DNA of 14,496 nucleotides, taken from Desulfobulbaceae bacterium. Its GTDB lineage: Bacteria; Desulfobacterota; Desulfobulbia; Desulfobulbales; UBA5123. The position numbers and the translations under genes are program-made. The notes under the pieces were generated by a model, which saw only the letters and a list, made by a program, of their open reading frames with translations, was not told where the DNA came from and did not search any database. Numbering within the stretch: the first letter of the stretch is position 1; each line of letters starts with the position of its first letter. Positions 6,352 to 13,530 of this stretch are shown here, piece by piece. The stretch spans positions 1-14,496 of the forward strand of contig JAOUHH010000034.1 of the NCBI GenBank assembly GCA_029865195.1. The letters run 5' to 3'.

Positions 6352-7662
6352 ATGTTATCAGATTTGCGTAGGATCATCGATCAGATCAGTCGGGACAAGG
6401 GTATAGATCGGGCATTGCTCATTGAAGCGCTGGAGGAGGCGGTCGCCTCGGCGGCCAAGAAGAAATACGGCCAGCGGCGTGAGATCGAGGTTCGGTTCAA
6501 TGAAGACCTTGGCGAGGTGGAGGTTTTTCAGTTCCGGAACGTGGTTGAAAAGGTCGAGGATGAACAGACCGAGGTCTCCCTGGCCGATGCCGCCAAGCTT
6601 GATCCCGAGGTACAGCTCGGCGACGAGCTGGGCTCCAAGATGGAGATTGTCGATCTGGGCCGGATTGCCGCGCAGTCTGCCAAGCAGGTTATTATTCAGC
6701 GGATGAAGGATGCCGAGTCCGGCGTCATCTTTGATATGTACAAGGAGCGCAAGGGCGAGGTCATCCATGGCATCGTGCAGCGCTTCGAGCGTGGCAATAT
6801 CATCGTCAACCTCGGGCGCACCGACGCCATCCTGCCTTCCAGCGAGCAGATGCCGCGCCGCTCCTATCGGCAAGGCGACCGGATCCGCGCCTTGCTTCTC
6901 GATGTCCGTGAATCGACCCGTGAACCGCAGTTGGTCTTGAGCCGGACCAGTAACGATTTTCTGGTGAAGCTGTTCGAGATGGAGGTGCCCGAGATCGCCG
7001 ACGGCATCGTCACCATCATGAATGCCGTCCGGGAGCCCGGGGTTCGCGGCAAGATCGCTGTTTCTTCCTCCGAGTCGGATGTCGATCCGGTGGGCGCCTG
7101 CGTCGGTATGAAGGGGTCGCGGGTGCAGAATGTCGTTCAGGAATTGCAGGGCGAGCGAGTCGATATCGTGCCTTGGAGCCCGGACCCGGCAAAGTATGTT
7201 TCCAATGCCTTGGCGCCGGCGGTGGTTTCCATGGTCGTGGTCGATGAAGACAATAAAACCCTGCAGGTGGTGGTGCCGGACGACCAGTTGTCCCTCGCCA
7301 TCGGCCGTGGCGGACAGAACGTGCGGCTTGCCTCGCAGTTGCTCGGCTGGCGGATCGATGTCTGCAGCGAGCAGAAATACACCAAATCCATGGAGGACGG
7401 TTATAAGTCGTTGACCATGGTGGAAGGGGTCGATACGAAGCTCGCCGACAAGCTGTATGACGACGGGATCGATTCCGCCCAGGATCTTGCCGATTCGGTG
7501 GTCGAGGATATAGTAGAACTGGTCGGCGACGACAGCGATGCGGCCCTCCGGTTGATCGAGGCGGCGCAACGGTATTGTGCCTCCGCCTCGTCGGCGGCAA
7601 CCGCTCCGGCGGCTGCTGAGACGAACGGGGTGGGCGAGGAGGAGCCGTCCGCTGCGGAATAA
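6352..7662 (+). CDS. nusA: Transcription elongation/termination factor NusA
   Basis: A 436-residue RNA polymerase-binding factor that promotes pausing, termination and antitermination. The N-terminal polymerase-binding domain spans about 1-125 (LSDLRRIIDQISRDKGIDRALLIEALEEAV). The S1 domain is about 135-200 (GEVIHGIVQRFERGNIIVNLG). KH1 is about 230-285 (VGACVGMKGSRVQNVVQEL). KH2 is about 300-345 (LSLAIGRGGQNVRLASQLLGWRIDV). One helix-hairpin-helix follows at about 355-405, then an acidic Ala/Glu tail. It lacks the two C-terminal acidic repeats of E. coli NusA, as expected outside gammaproteobacteria. The start chosen is ATG 6352, preceded by GGGGAG, matching the conserved MLSDL-type beginning; in-frame GTG codons at 6337 and 6340 are less likely. 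The stop TAA overlaps the ylxR ATG by one base. Confidence 0.96.
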   Translation: MLSDLRRIIDQISRDKGIDRALLIEALEEAVASAAKKKYGQRREIEVRFNEDLGEVEVFQFRNVVEKVEDEQTEVSLADAAKLDPEVQLGDELGSKMEIVDLGRIAAQSAKQVIIQRMKDAESGVIFDMYKERKGEVIHGIVQRFERGNIIVNLGRTDAILPSSEQMPRRSYRQGDRIRALLLDVRESTREPQLVLSRTSNDFLVKLFEMEVPEIADGIVTIMNAVREPGVRGKIAVSSSESDVDPVGACVGMKGSRVQNVVQELQGERVDIVPWSPDPAKYVSNALAPAVVSMVVVDEDNKTLQVVVPDDQLSLAIGRGGQNVRLASQLLGWRIDVCSEQKYTKSMEDGYKSLTMVEGVDTKLADKLYDDGIDSAQDLADSVVEDIVELVGDDSDAALRLIEAAQRYCASASSAATAPAAAETNGVGEEEPSAAE

Positions 7663-7928
7663 TGGCAGGGGACGTGTTGCGAACCTGTCTGGCCTGTGGC
7701 CGGAAACAAGGCAAAGCGGCCTTGTTGCGGCTGGCGGGTGACGACGGGGGTGTTTTGGTGATTGATCGTAAGCAGCGGTTGGCCGGCCGGGGTGCCTACT
7801 GCTGTGACAATACGTTTTGTTTGCGAAAGCTCCCGCGGTGCAGGAAGAGGATTCTCCGGGCGTTACGCCGCGAAGATCTGGTGTGGAGCGAAGAGCTGAA
7901 GGTTTTATCAGGGGTGAGTGATGAGTAA
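7662..7928 (+). CDS. ylxR: YlxR/DUF448 (RnpM) family RNA-binding protein
   Basis: A small basic protein of 88 residues with the family hallmarks RTCLACGRK near the N-terminus and LAGRGAYCC in the middle, then a very basic helix (LRKLPRCRKRILRALRRED). Family members sit between nusA and infB in many bacteria. In Bacillus the homologue (RnpM) has been reported to bind RNA and modulate RNase P. Six cysteines (9, 12, 47, 48, 53, 60) are present. The first pair is common in the family; the extra ones could bind metal but this is unproven. The ATG overlaps the nusA stop (TAATG) and the 3' end overlaps infB by 8 bases, so all three are translationally coupled. Confidence 0.9.
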   Translation: MAGDVLRTCLACGRKQGKAALLRLAGDDGGVLVIDRKQRLAGRGAYCCDNTFCLRKLPRCRKRILRALRREDLVWSEELKVLSGVSDE

Positions 7929-10704
7929 GATCAGGGTTTACGAGTTGGCCAAAGAAGCAGGAATGGAAAGTAAGGTCTTGACGGCCAAACTCATAGAACT
8001 GGGCTTTGACGTAAAGGCTTACAATTCTACTCTGGAACCGGATGAGGTTGCGATGATTCGGGCGAAGATATTCGGTAAGTCGGAGCCGGCCGATGCGGTT
8101 GCGTCATCCTCTGATGAGGCCAAGGCGGTGAGCGGTGAGTTCGAGAGCGATGCCACCACGACCACCGAGGAGAAGCGGATTCAGCGCAAGGGGCAGACGA
8201 CCATCATCCGCCGCCGGGCCAAGGTAGTTGCCGAGCCGGAGCCCGTGGCCGCCGAAGCGGCCGAGCCGGTTGCGGCTGCGGTGCCCGAGACCGAGGCGGT
8301 TGCCGAGGTCGCGGAGGCGCAGCCCGTGGCCGAGCCGGTGGCGGAAGCCGTCCCGCCGGTTGTCGAGGCCGCGCCGGTCGCTGAGCCCGTAGCCGAGAAG
8401 GGAGAAGAAGTCGTGGCGGCCGCCGAGGAAGCACCGGCGGCAGTCGTCGAACCCGTGACAATGGCTGCAGAGGCCGTGCCGCCGGCGGCGGCAGAGGCCC
8501 CGGCCGTGGCGGCAGAGCCCGAGGAGAAGCCGGTTCCCGAGCCCTCCCGCAAAGGCTTGGCGCGGGTGATCAAGAGGGGGGCGGTGGTTATCCCCGAAAC
8601 CCCGAGCCCTGCCCCGCGGCCGAAGGTTGCGCGGCCGGAACGGCCCAAGCGCAAGCCGGTGGAGGGCGAGGTGGAAACCGTTCCCGATGCCGCGGCGGCG
8701 GACATCAACAAGAAGGCCAAGAAGGGCAAGAGATTTGTCGAATTTCGGGATACCGATGATCGTGAACGCGGCAAGAAAGGCGCGGTAAAGCGTACCAGCG
8801 GGCTGATTATCGACGCCGACGAGGTGCAGGAACTGGGCGGGCGCTTGCCGGCCGCCGGCCTGCGTCTCGGCCGGGGCCGTCGTGGCGGCGGCCCCAAGAA
8901 AAAGAAGATGTCCGCGCACGGCCTGATGGATATCGCCGAAACCAAGGCGATCAAGAAGCGGATCAAGGTCTTCGAGACCATCTCGGTGGGCGATTTCGCG
9001 CATCGGATGGGGGTCAAGGCCAGCGAGGTGATCGCCAAGCTGATGGGTCTTGGCGTGATGGCGACGCTGAACCAGTCGCTGGACGTCGACACCGCGACCC
9101 TGGTGGCCAGCGATTTCGGCTACGAGGTCGAGCAGGGGGTCACCGAGGAGCAGATCGTTCTCGGCATCGAGGACAAGGAGAGCGGCGGCGAGGAGAAGCC
9201 GCGGCCGCCGGTGGTCACCGTCATGGGTCATGTCGACCACGGCAAGACCTCGATCCTCGACGCCATTCGTAAAACAGACGTGGCGGCGGGCGAGGCCGGT
9301 GGTATCACCCAGCATATCGGCGCGCATTATGTCCGTTCGGCCAAGGGGGATGTGGTCTTTCTCGATACCCCGGGCCATGCCGCCTTTACCGAGATGCGTT
9401 CCCGCGGCGCCAAGGTCACCGACGTGGTCGTGCTGGTGGTCGCCGCCGACGACGGGGTCATGGATCAGACCCGTGAGGCGATCAACCATGCCCGCGCCGC
9501 CGAGGTGCCCATCGTGGTCGCGGTGAACAAGATCGACAAAGAAAACGCCAACCCGGACCGGGTGCTCCGTGAGCTGGCCGAGTTCAATCTGGTGCCGGAA
9601 AAATGGGGCGGCGACACCATCTTCTGCGAGACCTCGGCCAAGCAGAATATCGGCATCGAGGAGCTGCTGGAGCAGATCCTGCTGCAAGCCGAGGTGCTCG
9701 AACTGAAGGCGGACGCCGACCGGAAGGCGCGCGGCTGGGTTATCGAGGCGCAGCTGCATAAGGGGCGCGGCCCGGTGGCCACGGTTCTTGTTCAGCACGG
9801 CACCTTGCGGGCCGGGGATTCCTTTGTGGCCGGTCTCCATCATGGCCGGGTCCGTTCCCTGCGCAACGACAAGGGGGAAAATGTCGAGGAGGCCGGGCCG
9901 TCGACGCCGGTCGAGGTGCAGGGGTTGAGCGGCGTGCCGCGCGCCGGTGACGAGTTTATCGTCGTCGCCGATGAGAAGATGGCCAAAACCATTAGCGCCG
10001 AGCGGCAGATGAAGAGCCGTGAGAGCGAGTTGGCCAGCGGCTCCAAGATCTCCCTCGACAACCTCTTCGAGCGGATGCAGGAGGCCGAGGTCAAGGAGTT
10101 GCGCGTGCTGCTGCGCGCCGACGTACAGGGTACCCTGGAGGCCTTCGGCGAATCGCTTAAAAAGCTCAGCACCGACGAGATCAAGGTCAAGATCCTCCAT
10201 CAGGGGACCGGCACCATCATCGAGTCCGACGTGCTTCTGGCCGCCGCCTCCGATGCGCTGGTGATCGGCTTCAATGTTCGGCCCAGCACCAAGGTGCAGG
10301 AACTGGCCAAGAACGAGAAGGTCGATATCCGCACCTACGACGTCATTTATCATGCCCTTGAGGATGTCGAGCAGGCCATGGTCGGTATGCTCGATCCCAC
10401 CTTCGAGGAGCAGGTTGTCGGTACCGCCGAGGTGCGCGAGACCTTCAACGTGCCCAAGATCGGCACCATCGGCGGCTGTTATGTCACCGACGGCAAGGTG
10501 GAGCGTAACGCCCAGGTGCGGGTGGTCCGGGAGGGCGTGGTCGTCTATACCGGCAAGCTCTCCTCGCTGCGCCGGTTCAAGGACGACGTCAAGGAGGTTC
10601 AGACCGGCTACGAGTGCGGTATGGGCGTTGAAAACTTCAATGACCTCAAGGTTGGCGACATCCTCGAGATTTTCCAGATGAAAGAGGTCGCCGGCATCCT
10701 CTAG
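7921..10704 (+). CDS. infB: Translation initiation factor IF-2
   Basis: A 927-residue GTPase that places initiator tRNA on the 30S subunit and promotes subunit joining. An IF2_N domain spans 1-52 (MSKIRVYELAKEAG). A long low-complexity linker of Ala, Val, Pro and Glu at about 65-205 follows, with many repeats of AEPVAE type, then a basic region at about 215-335. A second IF2_N domain is at about 345-400 (KRIKVFETISVGDFAHRMG). The G domain starts at about 430: G1 GHVDHGKT (436-443), G2 GGITQHIGAHYV, G3 DTPGHAAF (Asp482), G4 NKID (536-539) and a G5 SAK. Domains II to IV complete the C-terminus. The start ATG 7921 follows AGGGGTG; a GTG directly before it is less likely. The length is near that of E. 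coli IF2. A 116-base gap with a hairpin separates it from rbfA. Confidence 0.97.
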   Translation: MSKIRVYELAKEAGMESKVLTAKLIELGFDVKAYNSTLEPDEVAMIRAKIFGKSEPADAVASSSDEAKAVSGEFESDATTTTEEKRIQRKGQTTIIRRRAKVVAEPEPVAAEAAEPVAAAVPETEAVAEVAEAQPVAEPVAEAVPPVVEAAPVAEPVAEKGEEVVAAAEEAPAAVVEPVTMAAEAVPPAAAEAPAVAAEPEEKPVPEPSRKGLARVIKRGAVVIPETPSPAPRPKVARPERPKRKPVEGEVETVPDAAAADINKKAKKGKRFVEFRDTDDRERGKKGAVKRTSGLIIDADEVQELGGRLPAAGLRLGRGRRGGGPKKKKMSAHGLMDIAETKAIKKRIKVFETISVGDFAHRMGVKASEVIAKLMGLGVMATLNQSLDVDTATLVASDFGYEVEQGVTEEQIVLGIEDKESGGEEKPRPPVVTVMGHVDHGKTSILDAIRKTDVAAGEAGGITQHIGAHYVRSAKGDVVFLDTPGHAAFTEMRSRGAKVTDVVVLVVAADDGVMDQTREAINHARAAEVPIVVAVNKIDKENANPDRVLRELAEFNLVPEKWGGDTIFCETSAKQNIGIEELLEQILLQAEVLELKADADRKARGWVIEAQLHKGRGPVATVLVQHGTLRAGDSFVAGLHHGRVRSLRNDKGENVEEAGPSTPVEVQGLSGVPRAGDEFIVVADEKMAKTISAERQMKSRESELASGSKISLDNLFERMQEAEVKELRVLLRADVQGTLEAFGESLKKLSTDEIKVKILHQGTGTIIESDVLLAAASDALVIGFNVRPSTKVQELAKNEKVDIRTYDVIYHALEDVEQAMVGMLDPTFEEQVVGTAEVRETFNVPKIGTIGGCYVTDGKVERNAQVRVVREGVVVYTGKLSSLRRFKDDVKEVQTGYECGMGVENFNDLKVGDILEIFQMKEVAGIL

Positions 10705-10742
10705 GCATCCCCTGCAGGTAGTCATCCATCGGTAGCATTGCG

Positions 10743-10770
10743 GTCGCCGGCGAATTTTTCCGCCGGCGAC
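10743..10770 (+). other. Perfect 10-bp hairpin between infB and rbfA
   Basis: GTCGCCGGCG (10743-10752) and CGCCGGCGAC (10761-10770) are exact reverse complements with an 8-base loop, AATTTTTC. It is not followed by a T-run (TTGCTTCC), so it is not a normal intrinsic terminator. An RNA-processing site or a barrier protecting the upstream message is more likely. It lies 39 bases after the infB stop. Confidence 0.55.
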
Positions 10771-10800
10771 TTGCTTCCATGGTTTGCCTGGGCGCATAAT
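10771..10800 (+). promoter_or_regulatory. Possible internal promoter before rbfA
   Basis: TTGCTT (10771-10776) and CATAAT (10795-10800) are 18 bases apart, 20 bases before the rbfA start codon. The -10 box differs from consensus by one base; the -35 box is partial. It could add transcription of rbfA-nrnA-truB independent of the main promoter, starting after the infB hairpin. The leader would be very short. Confidence 0.3.
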
Positions 10801-10820
10801 AGTTAACATCGGACCCCGTA

Positions 10821-11228
10821 GTGAAGAAAACAAAAGAGATAGCTCTGCCGTTGGGGCTTGGTCGCCGTCCCAAGCGACGACCGCAGCGGGTGGCCGATCT
10901 GGTCATGGAGGAGTTGGCGCTGTTGCTGCTGCACGGGCTCAAGGAGCCCCGGTTGCTGAACGTCACCGTCACCCGCGTGTCCATGACCGATGATCTGAAG
11001 CAGGCGATCATCTATTACACGGTGATGGGTTCTCCTCGGCAGGAAAAAGAGGCGGCCCAGGGTTGGGAGCGGGCCAAGGGCTTTATCCGCAGCCATCTCG
11101 CCAAACAGCTGCAACTCCGTCATGCTCCGGAGCCTGTTTTCAAGGTTGATCGCAACGAGGCGCAGCAACGACGCATAGAAGATCTGCTGACGGAAATCAA
11201 GAAGGAAGACCATGAGCCGTCCCCTTGA
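10821..11228 (+). CDS. rbfA: Ribosome-binding factor A
   Basis: A 135-residue KH-like 30S maturation factor needed for 16S rRNA 5' end processing and cold growth in other bacteria. Recognised by RRPQRVADLVMEELALLLL, the PRLLNVTVTRVSMTDDLKQAIIYYTV strand pair, and the C-terminal helix region RSHLAKQLQLRHAPEPVFKVD, the family's typical ending. It begins with GTG at 10821 and only a weak Shine-Dalgarno (GGA at 10811-10813). About 18 residues precede the usual RbfA start, rich in Lys/Arg and Gly, so a slightly later start cannot be excluded. Its last 17 bases overlap the next gene. The DUF503 (YlxP) gene often found between infB and rbfA in related bacteria is absent. Confidence 0.9.
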   Translation: MKKTKEIALPLGLGRRPKRRPQRVADLVMEELALLLLHGLKEPRLLNVTVTRVSMTDDLKQAIIYYTVMGSPRQEKEAAQGWERAKGFIRSHLAKQLQLRHAPEPVFKVDRNEAQQRRIEDLLTEIKKEDHEPSP

Positions 11229-12192
11229 CCAGATTGTCGCCGTAATCCAAGCCGCCGAGCGGATTCTGGTGGCGACCCATATCCATCCCGACGGCGACGC
11301 GCTGGGTTCGCAACTGGCCATGGGCGAGATCCTCGCCGCCATGGGCAAACAGGTCTTTCTCTACAGCGAAAGCGAGATATCGCATCTCTATGCGTTTCTG
11401 CCCGGCTGTGAAAAGTTACAGACCACGCTTCCGGACCTCGGGCAATATGACTGCATCTTGGCCCTGGACTGCGGCGACTGCTTCCGTCTTGGCCTGCGGC
11501 AGGAGGAATTTCTGGCCGCCGGCACGGTGGTGGTGATCGACCATCATGCCGGGCACAAGGATTTCGGCACCCTGCGTTGGGTTGATTCGCATCGCGCCTC
11601 AACCGGCGAGATGGTGTACGAGTTGGCCACCGCGCTGGGCGTTGATCTTTCCTACGAGGCGGCGTATTGCCTCTATACGGCCATCGTTTCCGACACCGGC
11701 TCGTTCAAGTATTCCTCCACCACCGCCGAAACCTTCCGGGTGGCGGCGGCGTTGATCGGCAAGGGGGTCAAGCCGGCGGAGGTTTCCGGCAAGCTCTTTG
11801 ATAATTTCTCGGTCAATCGGCTGCGGTTGATGAAGGACGTGCTGGAGACCCTGGTGCTGTACGACAACGACCGGATAGCGATGATCTCGGTCTCCCAGGC
11901 GATGTTTGACGCCACCGGCACCGAATCGGCCGACACCGAAACCTTCATCAACTACCCCCGTTCCCTGCGGACGGTCAAGGTTGCTGCCTTTATCAAGGAG
12001 GCGCCGGCCGGCATGATCTCGGTGAGCATGCGCTCCAAGTCCCGTTACGATGTGGCGCAGGTGGCGGCCAAGTTTGGCGGCGGCGGGCATCGGAACGCGG
12101 CCGGTTGTAAATGGCGGGATACCACCATTGAGGCGGTTCGGGCCGTGTTGCTGCCGGAACTCGAGGCGGTGGTGGAAGCCGGCCTCAAATGA
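11212..12192 (+). CDS. nrnA: DHH/DHHA1 phosphoesterase, NrnA-like (nanoRNase / pAp phosphatase)
   Basis: A 326-residue cytoplasmic phosphoesterase of the DHH family. Metal-binding motifs are complete: THIHPDGDALGS (His23, Asp27, Asp29), LDCGD (Asp86), the DHH triad (Asp110-His111-His112) and IVSDTGSF (Asp161). The DHHA1 domain ends with the substrate-binding GGGGHRNAAG at 289-298. Homologues in this operon position (rbfA-nrnA-truB) hydrolyse 2-5 nt RNA fragments and 3'-phosphoadenosine 5'-phosphate. Activity on cyclic dinucleotide products is also known in the family, so the exact substrate is not fixed by sequence. The ATG overlaps rbfA by 17 bases with AAGGAAG just upstream (11202-11208). 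The stop overlaps truB by 4 bases (ATGA). Confidence 0.88.
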   Translation: MSRPLDQIVAVIQAAERILVATHIHPDGDALGSQLAMGEILAAMGKQVFLYSESEISHLYAFLPGCEKLQTTLPDLGQYDCILALDCGDCFRLGLRQEEFLAAGTVVVIDHHAGHKDFGTLRWVDSHRASTGEMVYELATALGVDLSYEAAYCLYTAIVSDTGSFKYSSTTAETFRVAAALIGKGVKPAEVSGKLFDNFSVNRLRLMKDVLETLVLYDNDRIAMISVSQAMFDATGTESADTETFINYPRSLRTVKVAAFIKEAPAGMISVSMRSKSRYDVAQVAAKFGGGGHRNAAGCKWRDTTIEAVRAVLLPELEAVVEAGLK

Positions 12193-12998
12193 AAGACGTG
12201 CAGTATCAGGCCACCGTGCCCATAGCTCCGCCTGCTGTCGTGCCGACCGGGAAGGAATCCGGTCCAGACGTGGAGGCCGGAGTTTTTTTGATCGACAAGC
12301 CGGTGGGCCCGACCTCGTTTCAGATCGTGCGGCAGGTGCGGAAGGCATTGGGGATCAAGAAGGTCGGCCATGCCGGCACCCTCGATCCGTTCGCCTCGGG
12401 GTTGTTGATCCTCTGCGCCGGGAGGCCGGCGACCCGGATTATCGATCAGCTGATGGGCGGCGACAAGACCTACGAGGCCACCCTGCGGCTGGGTATTGAG
12501 ACAGACACCCAGGATCTCGAGGGCGAGGTGGTGGCCGAACAGCCGGTGCGCGAACTGTCCCGCGCCGAGGTGGAGGCATGTCTGGCGGGTTTTGTCGGTG
12601 AGGGGGTGCAGACGCCGCCCCGCTATTCCGCCTTGAAGCATAAGGGCAAGCCCCTCTATTACTATGCCCGCAAGGGCATCGAGGTGGTCAAGCCGCCCCG
12701 TCCGATCATCATCAGGGAGCTGCTCCTGCTCGCCCTCGGCGCGGACTGGCTGACGATCCGGGTCCATTGCGGCAAGGGTACCTATGTGCGGACCCTGGGT
12801 GCCGATATCGGCAATGCGCTTGGCTGCGGCGCGCATTTAATTGCATTGAGACGCTTGCAAAGCGGGCCGTTTTCCGTTACAAAGGCGCTGCCGGGCGACA
12901 GGCTGGCCGATCGGGAGCAGGCCCAGGAACTTTTGGCGCGGCACCGGTTGACGGTTGATGAGGCGCTGGCCGCGCTGGGGGAAGCCAAGGCGGGTTGA
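12189..12998 (+). CDS. truB: tRNA pseudouridine(55) synthase TruB
   Basis: A 269-residue enzyme that makes pseudouridine at position 55 in the T loop of tRNAs. The core starts with GVFLIDKPVGPTS (31-43) and contains the catalytic motif HAGTLDPFASG with Asp66, then KTYEATLRLG, PPRYSALKHKGKPLYYYAR and VHCGKGTYVRTLGADIG. It ends soon after the catalytic fold, so it lacks the C-terminal PUA domain of E. coli TruB (about 314 residues). About 30 residues rich in Pro/Val precede the conserved core. The ATG at 12189 overlaps the nrnA stop and is the natural coupled start; GTG at 12270 would remove the extension but has a poorly placed Shine-Dalgarno. A 5-bp GC hairpin (13000-13004 with 13010-13014) follows the stop. 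Confidence 0.93.
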   Translation: MKDVQYQATVPIAPPAVVPTGKESGPDVEAGVFLIDKPVGPTSFQIVRQVRKALGIKKVGHAGTLDPFASGLLILCAGRPATRIIDQLMGGDKTYEATLRLGIETDTQDLEGEVVAEQPVRELSRAEVEACLAGFVGEGVQTPPRYSALKHKGKPLYYYARKGIEVVKPPRPIIIRELLLLALGADWLTIRVHCGKGTYVRTLGADIGNALGCGAHLIALRRLQSGPFSVTKALPGDRLADREQAQELLARHRLTVDEALAALGEAKAG

Positions 12999-13077
12999 CG
13001 CCGGCATCACCGGCCAAGACGGCATGCGTAAATAGGGATACTTTTGTTACTCCATCGTGGTTCGGCGGAGGGGCAAA

Positions 13078-13101
13078 ATGAGCGGTGACCTAAAAATTTA
13101 G
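13078..13101 (+). other. Candidate leader mini-ORF before rpsO (7 codons)
   Basis: ATG at 13078 has a strong Shine-Dalgarno (GGAGGGG, 13067-13073) four bases upstream and reads MSGDLKI before TAG. It lies in the 177-base gap between truB and rpsO. The signal may be chance, but such a ribosome-binding site with no real gene behind it is uncommon. It would be translated only from transcripts entering from truB, because the likely rpsO promoter is downstream. Confidence 0.2.
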
Positions 13102-13122
13102 TGAGTATTTTAAAGAAATAGG

Positions 13123-13128
13123 TATAAT
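13123..13128 (+). promoter_or_regulatory. Probable -10 box of an rpsO-pnp promoter
   Basis: A perfect TATAAT at 13123-13128 lies in an AT-rich stretch 47 bases before the rpsO start. No good -35 box is seen at the usual spacing (AGTGAG at 13100-13105 for 17 bases). It could rely on the AT-rich upstream DNA or on an activator. An own promoter for rpsO-pnp is known in E. coli. Confidence 0.4.
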
Positions 13129-13175
13129 CAGGTCGCTATTGACTTGGATACGGAAAAATCTGTAGGAGGAAAACT

Positions 13176-13445
13176 GTGACACTTCACGCTGGACAGAAAC
13201 AAGAAATCATCAACAAGTTCGCCACCCATGAAACCGACACCGGCTCCCCGGCGGTTCAGGTTGCATTGCTGAGCGAGCGGATCACCTACCTGACCGAGCA
13301 CTTCAAGTTCCACAAGAAAGACCACCATTCCCGGCGTGGCCTGTTGAAGCTCGTCGGTCAGCGTCGTTCACTGCTCAAGTATCTGAAGCGCAAAGACGCC
13401 GATAAATACCTGCAGCTGATCAAGGAACTCGGCATCAGAAAATAA
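13176..13445 (+). CDS. rpsO: 30S ribosomal protein S15
   Basis: An 89-residue primary 16S rRNA-binding protein of the 30S platform. It matches the family along its whole length, with TDTGSPAVQVALLSERITYLTEHFK at about 21-45, the strongly conserved HKKDHHSRRGLLKLVGQRRSLLKYLKRKD at about 46-74, and a typical C-terminal LIKELGIRK. The start is GTG at 13176 with an excellent Shine-Dalgarno (TAGGAGGA, 13163-13170). Bacterial S15 often represses its own translation through a structure near the start. The leader here is about 40 bases from the probable promoter and no clear pseudoknot can be assigned by eye. pnp follows 289 bases later after a strong terminator-like hairpin. Confidence 0.97.
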   Translation: MTLHAGQKQEIINKFATHETDTGSPAVQVALLSERITYLTEHFKFHKKDHHSRRGLLKLVGQRRSLLKYLKRKDADKYLQLIKELGIRK

Positions 13446-13449
13446 CGGC

Positions 13450-13468
13450 GCGAAAGCTTGACTTTCGC
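13450..13468 (+). other. Hairpin just after rpsO
   Basis: GCGAAAG (13450-13456) and CTTTCGC (13462-13468) form an exact 7-bp stem around CTTGA, starting five bases after the rpsO stop. It has no T-run, so it is more likely a 3'-end stabiliser or processing site than a terminator. Confidence 0.4.
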
Positions 13469-13476
13469 ACCGTCGT

Positions 13477-13530
13477 AAAACCCCGCTTCCCATCCACGCC
13501 TGACCACGGGCGGGATGGGTCGGGGGTTTT
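13477..13530 (+). terminator. Terminator/attenuator between rpsO and pnp
   Basis: A long hairpin with three stacked stems: AAAACCCC (13477-13484) with GGGGTTTT (13523-13530), CCCATCC (13489-13495) with GGATGGG (13513-13519), and CGCC (13497-13500) with GGCG (13509-13512) around an 8-base loop. The 3' arm ends in TTTTGTCGTTT. It probably ends most rpsO transcripts and lets a fraction continue into pnp. A terminator in the same place is known in E. coli. Confidence 0.7.

Noticed and set aside
6358..7569. A 403-codon minus-strand frame opposite nusA
   Set aside because: Shadow of nusA; no recognisable motif and odd composition.
8104..10833. A 909-codon open frame on the minus strand opposite infB
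   Set aside because: It is the exact antisense shadow of a clear infB gene. The translation is His/Gly/Leu-rich with no domain, as expected from GC-rich codon bias.
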